This document shows, one piece after another, positions 37,797-47,649 of a DNA stretch of 64,000 nt. This DNA is from Pseudovibrio axinellae. GTDB taxonomy: Bacteria > Pseudomonadota > Alphaproteobacteria > Rhizobiales > Stappiaceae. A program made the position numbers and the translations under genes. The notes beneath the pieces are model-generated. The model had not been told where the DNA came from and searched no databases. It saw nothing but the letters and a program-made list of their open reading frames with translations. Within the stretch, counting starts at the first letter, position 1; every line of letters begins with the position of its first letter. Where the stretch lies: the NCBI RefSeq assembly GCF_900110875.1, contig NZ_FOFM01000006.1, forward strand, positions 124,001 to 188,000, in the 5' to 3' direction.

Positions 37797-37848
37797 GCAT
37801 TTAATGCAAGATGCCAGAAAAGCTCCTGACACCAATGCTTTAAACTGA

Positions 37849-39099
<1,251 letters not shown>

Positions 39100-39344
39100 C
39101 TAAGCTTCTCCCCATTGAATGGCAAGGGTAAACACAGTTTTTAGCCTGCTTATATTTCGTCGGAGTCTGCAGAATATTTCAAATATTACTCCCCAAAAAA
39201 TGTTAGATGCGCAAACAGGAGTACTTGTGACGTAAGGTCTCTTGTTTTCCCCGCCGTTTCCCGCTAATCACCCAAGCAACTTTTGATCAGCTCAAATCCA
39301 GGCAAAACCTTTGGGCAACTTCATTCAGGCACCCCATCACAATC

Positions 39345-39743
39345 ATGAATTACGTCATTCGCCGCCTTCTGAATAACCAGTTCATCCGTTTCGGATTAGT
39401 CGGCGTTTCTGGCCTGTTCGTAGACCTGCTCGCGCTTGCCGTCCTTATACAAATTGTTGGTCTGGACCCATTTATTGGGCGCGTCTTGTCCATCTGGGTT
39501 GCGATGACAAACAATTGGGTCTGGAACAGGCTCTTTACCTTCAAGTCTGAGGGAAGCCGACTCAGTGAATACCTGCGCTTTGTCGCCGTGAACAGCGTCG
39601 GCGCTGTCATCAACTACAGCACCTACAGTGCGCTCATAGGCTTTTTGGATGGTTTCTCCGCCTATCTGGCAGTGATCCTGGCAACTCTGGTCTCGATGAT
39701 TTTCAATTTCGTGCTCTCGAAAGTCTACGCCTTCAAGGCATGA
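39345..39743 (+). CDS. GtrA-family membrane protein
   Basis: This 132-residue protein has four transmembrane helices in the GtrA pattern: FIRFGLVGVSGLFVDLLALAVLIQ, RVLSIWVAMTNNWVWNRLFTF, RFVAVNSVGAVINYSTYSALI and YLAVILATLVSMIFNFVLSKVYAF. GtrA proteins are thought to flip or transfer polyprenyl-linked sugars for surface polysaccharides. No glycosyltransferase gene is adjacent, which is unusual, so its target is unknown. I saw no clear ribosome site before the ATG. A 10-bp hairpin follows shortly after the stop codon. Confidence 0.87.
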   Translation: MNYVIRRLLNNQFIRFGLVGVSGLFVDLLALAVLIQIVGLDPFIGRVLSIWVAMTNNWVWNRLFTFKSEGSRLSEYLRFVAVNSVGAVINYSTYSALIGFLDGFSAYLAVILATLVSMIFNFVLSKVYAFKA

Positions 39744-39765
39744 GCCTCTGCGGCATAAGTAAGTT

Positions 39766-39797
39766 GTGCTGACAGAGCACAATTTCCCTGTCAGCAC
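39766..39797 (+). repeat. Hairpin downstream of gtrA-like gene
   Basis: The arms GTGCTGACAG (39766-39775) and CTGTCAGCAC (39788-39797) are perfectly complementary around a 12-base loop. No T-run follows, so it is not a standard terminator. It may protect the 3' end of the upstream message. Confidence 0.6.
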
Positions 39798-40169
39798 CGA
39801 GCACTCAGGTCCGCCAGCACCATAAATTCTCTAGGAAGTCATTATTGGTTTTCCATTGAATCAAATGCTACTCGCAGATGCGGCGCACAAACAACCCCTG
39901 CCGCTGCGGTATGTACTGTTTTTTTTAACCATAAAGAACTAACAGGGCACCATAAGTAGCCTTACTTAGGGAAAATTCTAATACCCGTCTAACGGCCGTT
40001 TAACCAATTTCCCGTTTCTTTTCTGGCCCTTAAACCACCTATAACCCATCCGTCCGCCATACTCTCTCAGAAGCATCAAGGAATGCAGGCAGATGTGCCC
40101 TAACTTCCACTTGCAGAACAAATCAGATCAGGAGTAACGTTCTATTACAGCAAAAAGCGGGGACGGAAG
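39798..40169. other. Intergenic region upstream of DUF3775 gene
   Basis: About 370 bases hold no gene I can support. It is AT-rich in the middle and should contain the promoter for the DUF3775 gene. No repeats or operators stood out. Confidence 0.4.
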
Positions 40170-40580
40170 ATGGCCGTAGAATTAGCACTATCAGCAGAAA
40201 CTGTTCGCATGATTGTTCAAAAATCACGCGCCGTCTCAGAAAGTCTGCCAGACACGTATGAAGACGGCCATGAAGGTGACCTCTCTTTTGACTCCGACAA
40301 GTTGGAAAACGCGCACCAACATGATGGACTTGCAGAAGAAGAGCATGACGACTTCTCCGCCGCCGAGCTCAAAGAAATCATCGACGACCTCAACGTGGAC
40401 GAAGCAACAGAGCTGGTTGCCATCACATGGATCGGGCGTGGAGATTTCGAACGGGCCGACTTTCATGTAGCCTTGTCCGAAGCGCGAGAACGTGCAACCT
40501 CACCCGTTGCATCATACCTGCTGGGATTACCTCTTTTGCCAGACTACCTGGAAGCTGGGCTTGAGGCACTGAACCTATAA
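40170..40580 (+). CDS. DUF3775 protein
   Basis: This 136-residue acidic cytosolic protein starts with ELALSAETVRMIVQKSRAVSE. After a very acidic linker (about residues 28-66) it has the DUF3775 core LKEIIDDLNVDEATELVAITWIGRGDFERADFHVALSEARER and ends with YLLGLPLLPDYLEAGLEAL. The last two segments are the family signature. Its function is unknown; the family is confined mostly to alphaproteobacteria. GGAAG lies right before the start. It is followed 168 bases later by a tiny membrane protein gene on the same strand. Confidence 0.85.
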   Translation: MAVELALSAETVRMIVQKSRAVSESLPDTYEDGHEGDLSFDSDKLENAHQHDGLAEEEHDDFSAAELKEIIDDLNVDEATELVAITWIGRGDFERADFHVALSEARERATSPVASYLLGLPLLPDYLEAGLEALNL

Positions 40581-40748
40581 AAAAATATGGGTCCTAGCAG
40601 TTTTACAATTGAGTGATATGCTCACGAACAACCTGTGGTATCTCGACCACACTAAAATCCAGTAATATATATCTGCTTCACTTGATCTTATCCGCGTTAT
40701 TCGACCCCTAGTCAGGGAAACAACTGACGGGTGTCACAGGGGGACACA

Positions 40749-40877
40749 ATGAGAACTTCGTCAGGCGAATACCACCGCAAAGAACACGCAGACCATGTCC
40801 AGTCACCATGGCCTGTTGCAGCCACCGTCATTGCAATCTTCGCGGCCATATTGCTCATGGTCAGCTTTGTTTTTTGA
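40749..40877 (+). CDS. 42-residue single-pass membrane protein
   Basis: A 42-codon gene starts with ATG at 40749, with AGGGGGA placed five bases upstream. The product begins with a polar, His-rich segment of about 20 residues. It ends with one helix, WPVAATVIAIFAAILLMVSF, that runs to the C-terminus, so the protein is a C-tail-anchored type with N-in orientation likely. The strong ribosome site and clean topology support a real gene despite its length. It resembles the small membrane proteins that modulate transporters or respiratory complexes. It lies 95 bases upstream of the EamA exporter. Confidence 0.62.
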   Translation: MRTSSGEYHRKEHADHVQSPWPVAATVIAIFAAILLMVSFVF

Positions 40878-40972
40878 CATTGCTTGGAAGCTCAAAAACA
40901 CGTTGAGACAAATTCAACGAATCCGCTGACAGCCCGCTTGCAGACCACATATGCTTGAAGTACAGCAGTGGG

Positions 40973-41869
40973 ATGACTAGGGCATCTGCAAACATTCTAC
41001 TTCTCATGGCCGGCTTCATATGGGGCATGGCATTTGTAACGCAATCGACTGCAATGGAGAGCCTTGGCCCCTTGCAGTTTACGGGCCTGCGCTTTTTGCT
41101 GGCCGCAATCGTCGTTTTCCCCTTTGCACTGCGAGAGCGACGCATTCACTCAACGAAAAAGATCCAAAAGGCCCACTGGCCTATGATCTTGATTGTGTGC
41201 GTTTGCTTTACAATCGGCACAGTGCTTCAGCAACTGGGCATCCTGATCACCTCCGTCACCAACGCAGGCTTTCTCACCGCGGTCTACGTTATCCTGACGC
41301 CAATGCTGGTGAGGGTTTTCTTTAAGGGACAACCTCACTTTCTGGTCTGGCCTGCAAGCCTGCTAACTCTGGCAGGCATCTACATGCTTGGCGGCGGTTT
41401 AACCGCACTCAACATGGGCGACGCACTCATGTTGATCTGCGCCGTTTTCTGGTCGTTTCAGGTAATTTACATGGGCAAAGCAGCGATAAGCTCAGGCCGA
41501 CCCATAACAATTGCAGCCATGCAGTTCACCTTTATCGGTGTCACCACCGTAATCATCTCGTTCTTTTACGAAACCTACACGTTGCAGGCCATTCAGGATG
41601 CATGGTTTGAAATCTTCTTCGCAGGCGCCCTTTCCGGAGGTGTCGCCTTTACGATTCAAGCCTTCGCGCAACAATGGACCGCGCCGTCAGACGCCGCCAT
41701 CATGTTGTCTTCTGAAGCGCTGTTTGCTGCGCTGGCAGCTGCATTCTTCCTTGGAGAGAGGCTTTCTGGAACAGGCCTGCTGGGCTGTATGCTGATCTTC
41801 GCAAGCATCCTTCTTGTGGAAGTGGGGCCTCATTTTATCAACGCATGGCGAAAAAAAGTTCCCCAGTAA
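40973..41869 (+). CDS. EamA/DMT-family transporter
   Basis: This inner-membrane protein of 298 residues has ten transmembrane segments in two EamA repeats, the drug/metabolite transporter pattern. The first repeat opens with ILLLMAGFIWGMAFVTQSTAMESLGPLQFTGLRFLLAA. The second includes MGDALMLICAVFWSFQVIYMGKA and ends with PSDAAIMLSSEALFAALAAAFFLGERLSGTGLLGCMLI, the typical last-helix motif. Members export amino acids or other metabolites; the substrate is unknown. The start is uncertain: the ATG at 40973 fits the first helix, while a TTG at 40955 would add six residues. Neither has a clear ribosome site. Confidence 0.88.
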   Translation: MTRASANILLLMAGFIWGMAFVTQSTAMESLGPLQFTGLRFLLAAIVVFPFALRERRIHSTKKIQKAHWPMILIVCVCFTIGTVLQQLGILITSVTNAGFLTAVYVILTPMLVRVFFKGQPHFLVWPASLLTLAGIYMLGGGLTALNMGDALMLICAVFWSFQVIYMGKAAISSGRPITIAAMQFTFIGVTTVIISFFYETYTLQAIQDAWFEIFFAGALSGGVAFTIQAFAQQWTAPSDAAIMLSSEALFAALAAAFFLGERLSGTGLLGCMLIFASILLVEVGPHFINAWRKKVPQ

Positions 41870-41891
41870 CGAAACAGCACCCCGAAAACAC

Positions 41892-41922
41892 AAAAAAGGC
41901 AGCTCTTAAGCTGCCCTTTTTT
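41892..41922. terminator. Bidirectional terminator between EamA and cupredoxin genes
   Basis: A 7-bp GC-rich stem (41898-41904 with 41909-41915) with a 4-base loop is flanked by six A on the left and six T on the right. It serves both convergent genes. Confidence 0.88.
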
Positions 41923-41936
41923 CCTGCGCTCAAAAA

Positions 41937-42398
41937 CTAGTTTGCCTCAAGCTGATCCAGCAACTGCGAGAGTTTAGCGCCTTTGCGCCCTCCAGGAACC
42001 ACGGCTCTAGCCCCAGTGAGATCCGCAGGGCCATCGCCAACTTTAATCAGCATCGCCATGCCAAAGCGACCATGCAAACCGCAGGTTACGCCATAAATTC
42101 CGGGGGTATCAAAGGTCACGCTACGATCTTTATCCAGTTTACCAAAATTAAATGTTGGGCCACCGTCCGGAGCCATTTTTTTGACTGAGATAGCCGTGTG
42201 GTCTCCATCAAAATTATCAAACAACACTGTCGCGCCTAACGGCACCTGCAACAAATCAGGTTCAAAGCGGAACATGTGAGCGGGCGTAGACGCACTGGCA
42301 TCCGTCACCTGATCAACAGTAAATACCTTCATCTCTTCAGCAAGAGCGCCCCCCATCATGAGCGCACTCACAAGAAGCGCTGGCAAAATTCTTTTCAT
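41937..42398 (-). CDS. Pseudoazurin-like blue copper protein
   Basis: This periplasmic cupredoxin of 153 residues has a signal peptide (residues 1-20, ending GALA). The type 1 copper ligands are all present: His67 (GDHTA), Cys106 and His109 (TCGLHG), and Met114 (FGM). The VTFDTPGIYGVTCGLHGRFGMAMLIKVGD block is typical of pseudoazurin and amicyanin relatives. Such proteins carry electrons to nitrite or nitrous-oxide reductases or other periplasmic enzymes, but none is encoded nearby. A C-terminal extension of about 25 residues follows the copper site. The ATG at 42398 is chosen for the signal peptide; the ribosome site is poor. Confidence 0.88.
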   Translation of the reverse strand: MKRILPALLVSALMMGGALAEEMKVFTVDQVTDASASTPAHMFRFEPDLLQVPLGATVLFDNFDGDHTAISVKKMAPDGGPTFNFGKLDKDRSVTFDTPGIYGVTCGLHGRFGMAMLIKVGDGPADLTGARAVVPGGRKGAKLSQLLDQLEAN

Positions 42399-42531
42399 GG
42401 CAACACGGCTTTCTTGCAATTAGGAATTATTATCAATATGCGCCGTGAAAGAGCTCACTACATTGATTTAACGCAGCGAGCTCGTAAAAAGAAAAACCAT
42501 ACCCAGGAAAGGCTGTCGGAACGTCATTGAC

Positions 42532-43173
42532 CTACTTCAACGCTTCTGCAACCGCGCCAACAAGGTTTGTGGCAACAGGAGCACCTGTTGCAGCCAAACG
42601 CTCGTGGGCGTACATGCCAGTTGAAACCAGAACCGAAAAAGCCCCGAGACCATTTGCAGCATCAAAATCATCAATGCTGTCTCCAATCAGACATACATTG
42701 GCAGGCTCAACACCCAGCGCATCACAATGCGTTTGGAGTGCATCAATTTTAAAGTGTTTTTTCTGGTCCTGTGCGCCATCAACACGCGTAAAGCGCTCAT
42801 AAATGCCATTGTGGCGAACCAGAGAGACCAGCTCCTGATGCGGTGCCATAGATAAAATCGACTGGCTGTTTCCTGCCCCGCTTATGACCTCAAGAGCATC
42901 TAACGCATCCGCTGCCAGCGGCAGATCATACATTGCTGGCTCATAGACCTTGCCAAACCCACTGTGAAAATCAGCTAGCTCAGTATCAGTCGGATCACGG
43001 CCCAACAAAGCCTTGATGTAATTAGCAAAGGGACGCGTATGATGTTGCCGGACATCGTCGAAACTCACACCGCTCAAACCTGCCTTTGCAAAGTAATCTA
43101 CGCCATATTGCGCCGTGATTTCAAAGTCATCCAACAGCGTCCCGTTCCAGTCCCAAACAATGTGTTTTACCAT
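42532..43173 (-). CDS. HAD-superfamily hydrolase, phosphatase-like
   Basis: This 213-residue HAD-fold protein resembles phosphoglycolate phosphatase-type enzymes. Motif I is VWDWNGTLLDD with nucleophile Asp8; position +2 is Asn10 rather than the usual Asp. Motif II is near ILSMAP, motif III uses the Lys in KKHFKIDAL, and motif IV is CLIGDSIDDFDAANGLG. A four-helix cap lies between motifs I and II. The Asn at +2 is seen in a recognised DWNGT subgroup, so it does not by itself mean inactivity. The substrate is unknown. It is upstream of, and transcribed in the same direction as, the cupredoxin gene. Confidence 0.85.
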   Translation of the reverse strand: MVKHIVWDWNGTLLDDFEITAQYGVDYFAKAGLSGVSFDDVRQHHTRPFANYIKALLGRDPTDTELADFHSGFGKVYEPAMYDLPLAADALDALEVISGAGNSQSILSMAPHQELVSLVRHNGIYERFTRVDGAQDQKKHFKIDALQTHCDALGVEPANVCLIGDSIDDFDAANGLGAFSVLVSTGMYAHERLAATGAPVATNLVGAVAEALK

Positions 43174-43210
43174 ATATACCAATCACCTACTACAAATTCG
43201 ACAATAGCGG

Positions 43211-43230
43211 ATCAAATGAGACTGCTATCA
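43211..43230. promoter_or_regulatory. Partial copy of the 59.2-kb palindromic site
   Basis: The sequence atcaaatgagactgctatca shares the 11-base core caaatgagact with the reverse complement of the TGACCAA palindrome at 59224-59246. Its outer arms are degenerate. It lies just upstream of the HAD gene start. Shared regulation is possible but weakly supported. Confidence 0.3.
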
Positions 43231-43356
43231 GCACACACTCAGACCGTTGCATAGAATTATACGATTTATCCGAAGCAGGCCAGCGCGAAAGAGCACGCCT
43301 CTTAGCCGGTCAATCTGTAGGCATCACCATCACGCGTTTCCAAGAAGCCAGAAGCA

Positions 43357-43842
43357 CTATTTTTCAAGGTGAGCTCTAAGGAACCAAGCCATCTTTTCGT
43401 GTTTGATAATGAGGTCTTCCATTAAACTAACACTCCCCACATCATGCTCGTATTCTTCAACATTGTCATGACTGGTTCGCAGCTCCCGAATAATGGTTTC
43501 ATGATCATCCAACAAACCGGCAATCATACCCATTTCATCTGGAAGAGCACCTTCGGAAGGCAATTCTTTAAGCCGTGTATGCTCGTGGCAATCATGCAGA
43601 GATCTCAAGGCTATGCAATCAAGCGCCCGAACACGCTCAGCGATATCATCAACAAAATCAACAAGCGCATGATACTGCTCATCCAACAGCTCATGCAGGC
43701 TAATGAAGTTGGGGCCTTTGAGATTCCAGTGACAGCTCCACGTTTTCATCAATAACACAAACTCATCCGCGAGCAGATTGTTCAAATGCTTGGCAGTCTG
43801 TTCTCGTGCCTGTTTTGAGAGTCCAATTGACGCTGGGGCCAT
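43357..43842 (-). CDS. dps: Dps-family ferritin
   Basis: This 161-residue protein belongs to the Dps family, which forms 12-subunit shells that oxidise and store iron and protect DNA in starvation or oxidative stress. The inter-subunit ferroxidase ligands are complete and correctly spaced: His38, His50, Asp54, Asp65 and Glu69 (WSCHWNLKGPNFISLHELLDEQY and following). There is no Lys-rich N-terminal tail of the E. coli type, so DNA binding may be absent. GAGG precedes the start. No OxyR or Fur site was identified upstream. The gene is transcribed toward the HAD gene, about 180 bases away. Confidence 0.93.
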   Translation of the reverse strand: MAPASIGLSKQAREQTAKHLNNLLADEFVLLMKTWSCHWNLKGPNFISLHELLDEQYHALVDFVDDIAERVRALDCIALRSLHDCHEHTRLKELPSEGALPDEMGMIAGLLDDHETIIRELRTSHDNVEEYEHDVGSVSLMEDLIIKHEKMAWFLRAHLEK

Positions 43843-43972
43843 GTGTTTTTCCTCACAATTACATCAGCCTTTTTGAAAGGCGAGTGTAAGGTAAGCGATG
43901 GCCTTTAGGTAACGTTTAGCTCTAACGCTAAAATCTTGCGCAGATTGGAGCAACACTGGCGATATAAAACAA

Positions 43973-44002
43973 ATGCTCGCCGAACCAAGGTTCAACGAGC
44001 AT
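43973..44002 (-). terminator. Terminator after uvrB
   Basis: On the minus strand, a 7-bp outer stem (43973-43979 with 43996-44002) and a 5-bp inner stem (43982-43986 with 43989-43993) are followed by TTTGTTTTAT. It lies 15 bases beyond the uvrB stop codon. Confidence 0.78.
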
Positions 44003-44016
44003 CAATTAAGCCTGCC

Positions 44017-46857
44017 CTAGTTCTTCTTTCGGTAAGTCCGTGTACCCGGACGCCCTCCAGTACTTCGGCTTGACGTTGTCCGGCGCGCCTTCTTCTCAGT
44101 GCTTGCCCCAGCGGGCGTCGGCAAGTCGGTCCCCGGCCCCATTTCACCCAGTCGTGGCTTATGCACCTTACTGCCAGCATCGGCCTTATCTGCCTCAGCC
44201 TTGGGCAGGTTGCCAGCAGAGCCATACTTCTTCTTCCCGCCAAAACCGCCAGTCTGCTGCTCAACGGAAGCTTGCCGCGCCAACGGGTCCGCTGAGATCG
44301 CCAGCTCAGTTTCCTGCAAACGCTTGACCTCATCGCGCAAGCGCGCCGCCGTCTCAAACTCAAGATCTGCCGCAGCTTCGCGCATCTGTTTTTCAAGGTC
44401 CTCAATGTGGCCTTTTAGATTATGACCAATCGTGGCCCCTTCATCTGCAAAGCCAGCATCAACAGAAACGTGGTCCTGTTCGTAAACACTCTCCAGAATA
44501 TCACCAATGGAGCGCTTCACACTTTCAGGTGTAATGCCATGCTCTTCGTTATACGCTTCCTGCTTGGCACGGCGACGGTTGGTCTCTGCAATCGCACGCT
44601 CCATGGAGCCTGTGATCCGGTCCGCATACAAGATAACCTTGCCATCCACATTACGCGCTGCACGGCCAATCGTCTGGATCAGCGAGGTTTCAGAGCGCAA
44701 GAAGCCCTCCTTATCCGCATCCAGAATTGCAACCAGCGCACATTCAGGAATGTCCAGTCCCTCACGCAGCAAGTTAATCCCGATCAACACATCAAACGCA
44801 CCAAGGCGCAAATCACGCAGGATCTCAATGCGCTCCAGAGTATCAATATCAGAGTGCATGTACCGCACCCGGACCCCGTTTTCATGCAGGTACTCAGTCA
44901 GGTCCTCTGCCATGCGCTTGGTCAACGTGGTAACCAGCGTACGATACCCAGCTGCTGCCTTCTCACGCACTTCACCCAGCAAGTCATCAACCTGCGTCTT
45001 TGCCGGGCGGATCTCGATATCTGGGTCTGTCAGGCCGGTTGGACGAATAACCTGTTCAGCAAACACACCGCCGCTTTCATCCATCTCCCAACTGCCCGGC
45101 GTAGCCGAGACGGCAACAGTTTGCGGACGCATCGCGTCCCACTCTTCAAACCGCAAAGGACGGTTGTCCATACAAGATGGCAGCCGGAAACCATATTCCG
45201 CCAGCGTTGCCTTACGCCGAAAATCACCTCGGTACATCGCGCCAATCTGCGGCACCGTCACATGGCTCTCATCAATGAAGACCAACGCATTATCTGGCAG
45301 GTATTCAAACAGAGTTGGCGGCGGTTCACCCGGTGCTCTTCCCGTCAGGTAACGCGAGTAGTTTTCGATACTTGCGCACGAACCGGTGGCTTCCATCATC
45401 TCCAGGTCAAACGTACAGCGTTGGTCCAGCCGCTGCGCTTCCAGCAAACGCCCATGGTTGTTCAGCTCCTCAAGACGGTGCTTCAACTCCGTCTTAATGG
45501 ACTTGATCGCTTGATTCAGCGTCGGCTTTGGCGTCACATAGTGTGAGTTCGCGTAGATCTTCACCAATTTCAACTCACCGGATTTTTTACCAGTCAGTGG
45601 ATCAAACTCGGTGATGTTTTCAATCTCATCGCCCCAAAGCGAAATACGCCACGCCCGGTCTTCGTAGTGAGCCGGAAACACTTCTATCGTATCGCCGCGA
45701 ACACGGAACGTACCACGCTGGAACGCAACATCGTTGCGCTTGTATTGCAGAGCCACCAAATCAGCCAGCAACTGACGCTGCTCAATCTTCTCGCCCACCT
45801 CCAGCTGAAAGGTCATTGCCGTGTAGGTTTCGACCGACCCGATACCGTAGATACAGGAAACGGAGGCAACAATGATTACATCATCACGCTCAAGCAAAGA
45901 ACGGGTTGCAGAGTGTCGCATACGGTCAATCTGTTCGTTGACCGAGCTTTCCTTTTCAATGAACGTATCAGTGCGCGGCACATAGGCTTCGGGCTGGTAG
46001 TAATCATAGTAGGAGACGAAATACTCTACAGCATTGTTTGGAAAGAACGATTTGAACTCCCCGTACAACTGCGCCGCCAGCGTTTTGTTGGGAGCAAGGA
46101 TCAGCGCCGGACGTTGTGTTTGAGCTATAATTTGCGCCATAGAGAAAGTCTTGCCTGAACCCGTCACCCCAAGCAGAACCTGCGTTTTATCGCCGTCCTC
46201 AAGGCCAGACTTCAAATCGGCAATCGCGGTGGGCTGATCACCCTTTGGGTCGAATTCCGATTGAAGCTCAATAGGAACACCGCCTTCAGACTTTGACGGA
46301 CGTTCAGGGCGATGTGGAACCCAGGCATCTTCGCCAGACTCATCAGACCGTCCTTGTTCAATCAGCCGGGCCAGCGCCTGTACAGTCGCTGTTGCTCCAG
46401 TGAAAGGGTCTTCCTTAGCCTTTTTGCGCTTCTTCTTGGTGTCCTTCACATGGGTGTCGAGCAGCTTTTCGGCATCTTCCAGTGAGATATCGAGCCCTGC
46501 AACCGGGTTCAAACCACCTTTGGCTCGCTCTCGCGGATCACTTGTTGCCCCCATCGATGTGCCGCGTGCAGACTTTGCGGGCGTTTTCTTCGCTTTGCTG
46601 GCTGGCTTTTTGCTTACTGTCTTTGCTGCAACTTTTTTCTTAGGCTCGGCCTTGCCGCCATCAGCCGCCTCAGCTTCCTTAGCAACCTTCAGCCTCGACA
46701 GGTCCTCCTCTGCAATGTGTTCTGCCCAGTCCGAAACAGAACCGGGAAGCGGACTGCCAGATAAAGACGGTTGCGGAGCTTCGCCAAACCCGGAAGTGGT
46801 CTCGTCAGGTTCGGTCAAAGAAGAAGACTTGGAGGATTTTATAGGTCGCTTGCTCAT
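44017..46857 (-). CDS. uvrB: UvrABC excinuclease subunit B with long N-terminal extension
   Basis: UvrB verifies damage and loads UvrC in nucleotide excision repair. The core is standard: Walker A GVTGSGKT at residues 230-237, the damage-gripping beta-hairpin region [12 protein letters not shown], helicase motifs such as FIDESHV and VSATPGSWE, and the C-terminal UVR motif [16 protein letters not shown]. The protein is 946 residues against about 670 in E. coli. The N-terminal extension of about 190 residues includes a Lys/Ala-rich histone H1-like stretch (about 69-100), and a basic Gly-rich tail of about 80 residues follows UVR. The ATG at 46857 was chosen; 20 codons upstream overlap the promoter. 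An SOS box lies 40 bases upstream. Confidence 0.96.
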   Translation of the reverse strand: MSKRPIKSSKSSSLTEPDETTSGFGEAPQPSLSGSPLPGSVSDWAEHIAEEDLSRLKVAKEAEAADGGKAEPKKKVAAKTVSKKPASKAKKTPAKSARGTSMGATSDPRERAKGGLNPVAGLDISLEDAEKLLDTHVKDTKKKRKKAKEDPFTGATATVQALARLIEQGRSDESGEDAWVPHRPERPSKSEGGVPIELQSEFDPKGDQPTAIADLKSGLEDGDKTQVLLGVTGSGKTFSMAQIIAQTQRPALILAPNKTLAAQLYGEFKSFFPNNAVEYFVSYYDYYQPEAYVPRTDTFIEKESSVNEQIDRMRHSATRSLLERDDVIIVASVSCIYGIGSVETYTAMTFQLEVGEKIEQRQLLADLVALQYKRNDVAFQRGTFRVRGDTIEVFPAHYEDRAWRISLWGDEIENITEFDPLTGKKSGELKLVKIYANSHYVTPKPTLNQAIKSIKTELKHRLEELNNHGRLLEAQRLDQRCTFDLEMMEATGSCASIENYSRYLTGRAPGEPPPTLFEYLPDNALVFIDESHVTVPQIGAMYRGDFRRKATLAEYGFRLPSCMDNRPLRFEEWDAMRPQTVAVSATPGSWEMDESGGVFAEQVIRPTGLTDPDIEIRPAKTQVDDLLGEVREKAAAGYRTLVTTLTKRMAEDLTEYLHENGVRVRYMHSDIDTLERIEILRDLRLGAFDVLIGINLLREGLDIPECALVAILDADKEGFLRSETSLIQTIGRAARNVDGKVILYADRITGSMERAIAETNRRRAKQEAYNEEHGITPESVKRSIGDILESVYEQDHVSVDAGFADEGATIGHNLKGHIEDLEKQMREAAADLEFETAARLRDEVKRLQETELAISADPLARQASVEQQTGGFGGKKKYGSAGNLPKAEADKADAGSKVHKPRLGEMGPGTDLPTPAGASTEKKARRTTSSRSTGGRPGTRTYRKKN

Positions 46858-46896
46858 GGGCACACTATGCCGTGAGTCATATAGAAAAGAAAGTAT

Positions 46897-46911
46897 GTTC
46901 TTACTTCGTTC
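46897..46911 (-). promoter_or_regulatory. Alphaproteobacterial LexA (SOS) box of uvrB
   Basis: GTTC-N7-GTTC on the plus strand (GAAC-N7-GAAC on the minus strand) exactly matches the direct-repeat LexA box known from alphaproteobacteria. It lies 40 bases upstream of the uvrB ATG, with a TATATG-like -10 element at 46878-46883. LexA bound here would overlap the -35 region and repress uvrB until DNA damage. Confidence 0.8.
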
Positions 46912-47158
46912 CCTCACTCAGTGGTGAGCATCCTCTTAATTTTAGATCACATTTTTAAAAGAACACGTTTCCCTCTTTTAACCAGCCTCACTGCATTGGG
47001 TTGAGAGAGCCCACAGATTACCGCAAGGTGTCGGGCGAGCCTCATCTGCGCTCCGTTAAAGGGTGTACCACCCTTTCATTAGGCCACATGCACAAACAAG
47101 CAACTTAAAACAGCTGACTCATATTTTCTTCCCATAAGACCGAGCGGAACTAACAAGA
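46912..47158. other. Divergent region between uvrB and the first secreted paralogue
   Basis: Together with the SOS-box segment this gap is 301 bases. Beyond the LexA box I see no further operator. A short dyad, gtgtaccaccctttcattagg, has no clear partner. The promoter for the secreted protein gene should be in the right half. Confidence 0.35.
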
Positions 47159-47644
47159 ATGCACACTAAGAAAATTGGACTTGGCATCCTATCAGCACTC
47201 TCAGCCTCTCTCCTTCTGGCAGTTTCTTCAAGCGCGAATTCTCCAAAGCAAGTGAGCGGTGAAGTTCTGGTACAGCTCACTTATATCACGGGTCTTAAAG
47301 AGGATGGCTCATTGGACGAAGCCACAGTAGCTGCCTGTGAGCTCAAGTACAAATCCAGCATGAACGAAGATGTTTTCGTCAAATACGAAATTAGCCCGGT
47401 CCAAAACAAAGCCACTGCGTTTGTGCAAGACACCGAAGTCCCCCTTACCCCGCTCGGCATTCCAGACACCTACTCTTTCGCCTCTGATAAAATACCTAAA
47501 GCATTGGCGGAGAAAGGGTATCAGCGTTTAATCTTTACGATGGAGGACGACTTCGATGATGATGTGATCCACATTATCGCTGCTGGCGAAAAGCCCGCGG
47601 AAAAATGCTTCATAAGCTCTGAAGCTTTTAAACTAAGACAATAG
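47159..47644 (+). CDS. Secreted protein of unknown family (paralogue 1)
   Basis: This 161-residue protein has a signal peptide (ILSALSASLLLAVSSSANS, residues 9-27). The mature part is acidic, with two cysteines (ACELKY and EKCFIS) that probably pair across the domain. Strand-rich segments VFVKYEISPVQNKATAFVQDTEVPL and YQRLIFTMEDDFDDDVIHIIA suggest a beta sandwich. I recognise no family. The next gene, six bases downstream, encodes a protein with the same plan: both have a first Cys after about 30 mature residues, an FVxYE strand, and a Cys near the C-terminus. They look like an ancient tandem duplication within one operon. Confidence 0.7.
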   Translation: MHTKKIGLGILSALSASLLLAVSSSANSPKQVSGEVLVQLTYITGLKEDGSLDEATVAACELKYKSSMNEDVFVKYEISPVQNKATAFVQDTEVPLTPLGIPDTYSFASDKIPKALAEKGYQRLIFTMEDDFDDDVIHIIAAGEKPAEKCFISSEAFKLRQ

Positions 47645-47649
47645 GGCAG

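Noticed and set aside
42532-43173. HAD protein as an inactive enzyme because of Asn at motif I +2
   Set aside because: A DWNGT form is known to me from many HAD family members, so inactivity does not follow from this residue alone.
43201-43356. Possible small gene between the HAD and Dps genes
   Set aside because: Only a 71-codon frame overlapping the HAD gene is open, and it lacks a ribosome site.
44422-45546. 374-codon plus-strand frame opposite uvrB
   Set aside because: This is a shadow of the uvrB coding bias; uvrB motifs are intact across the whole interval.
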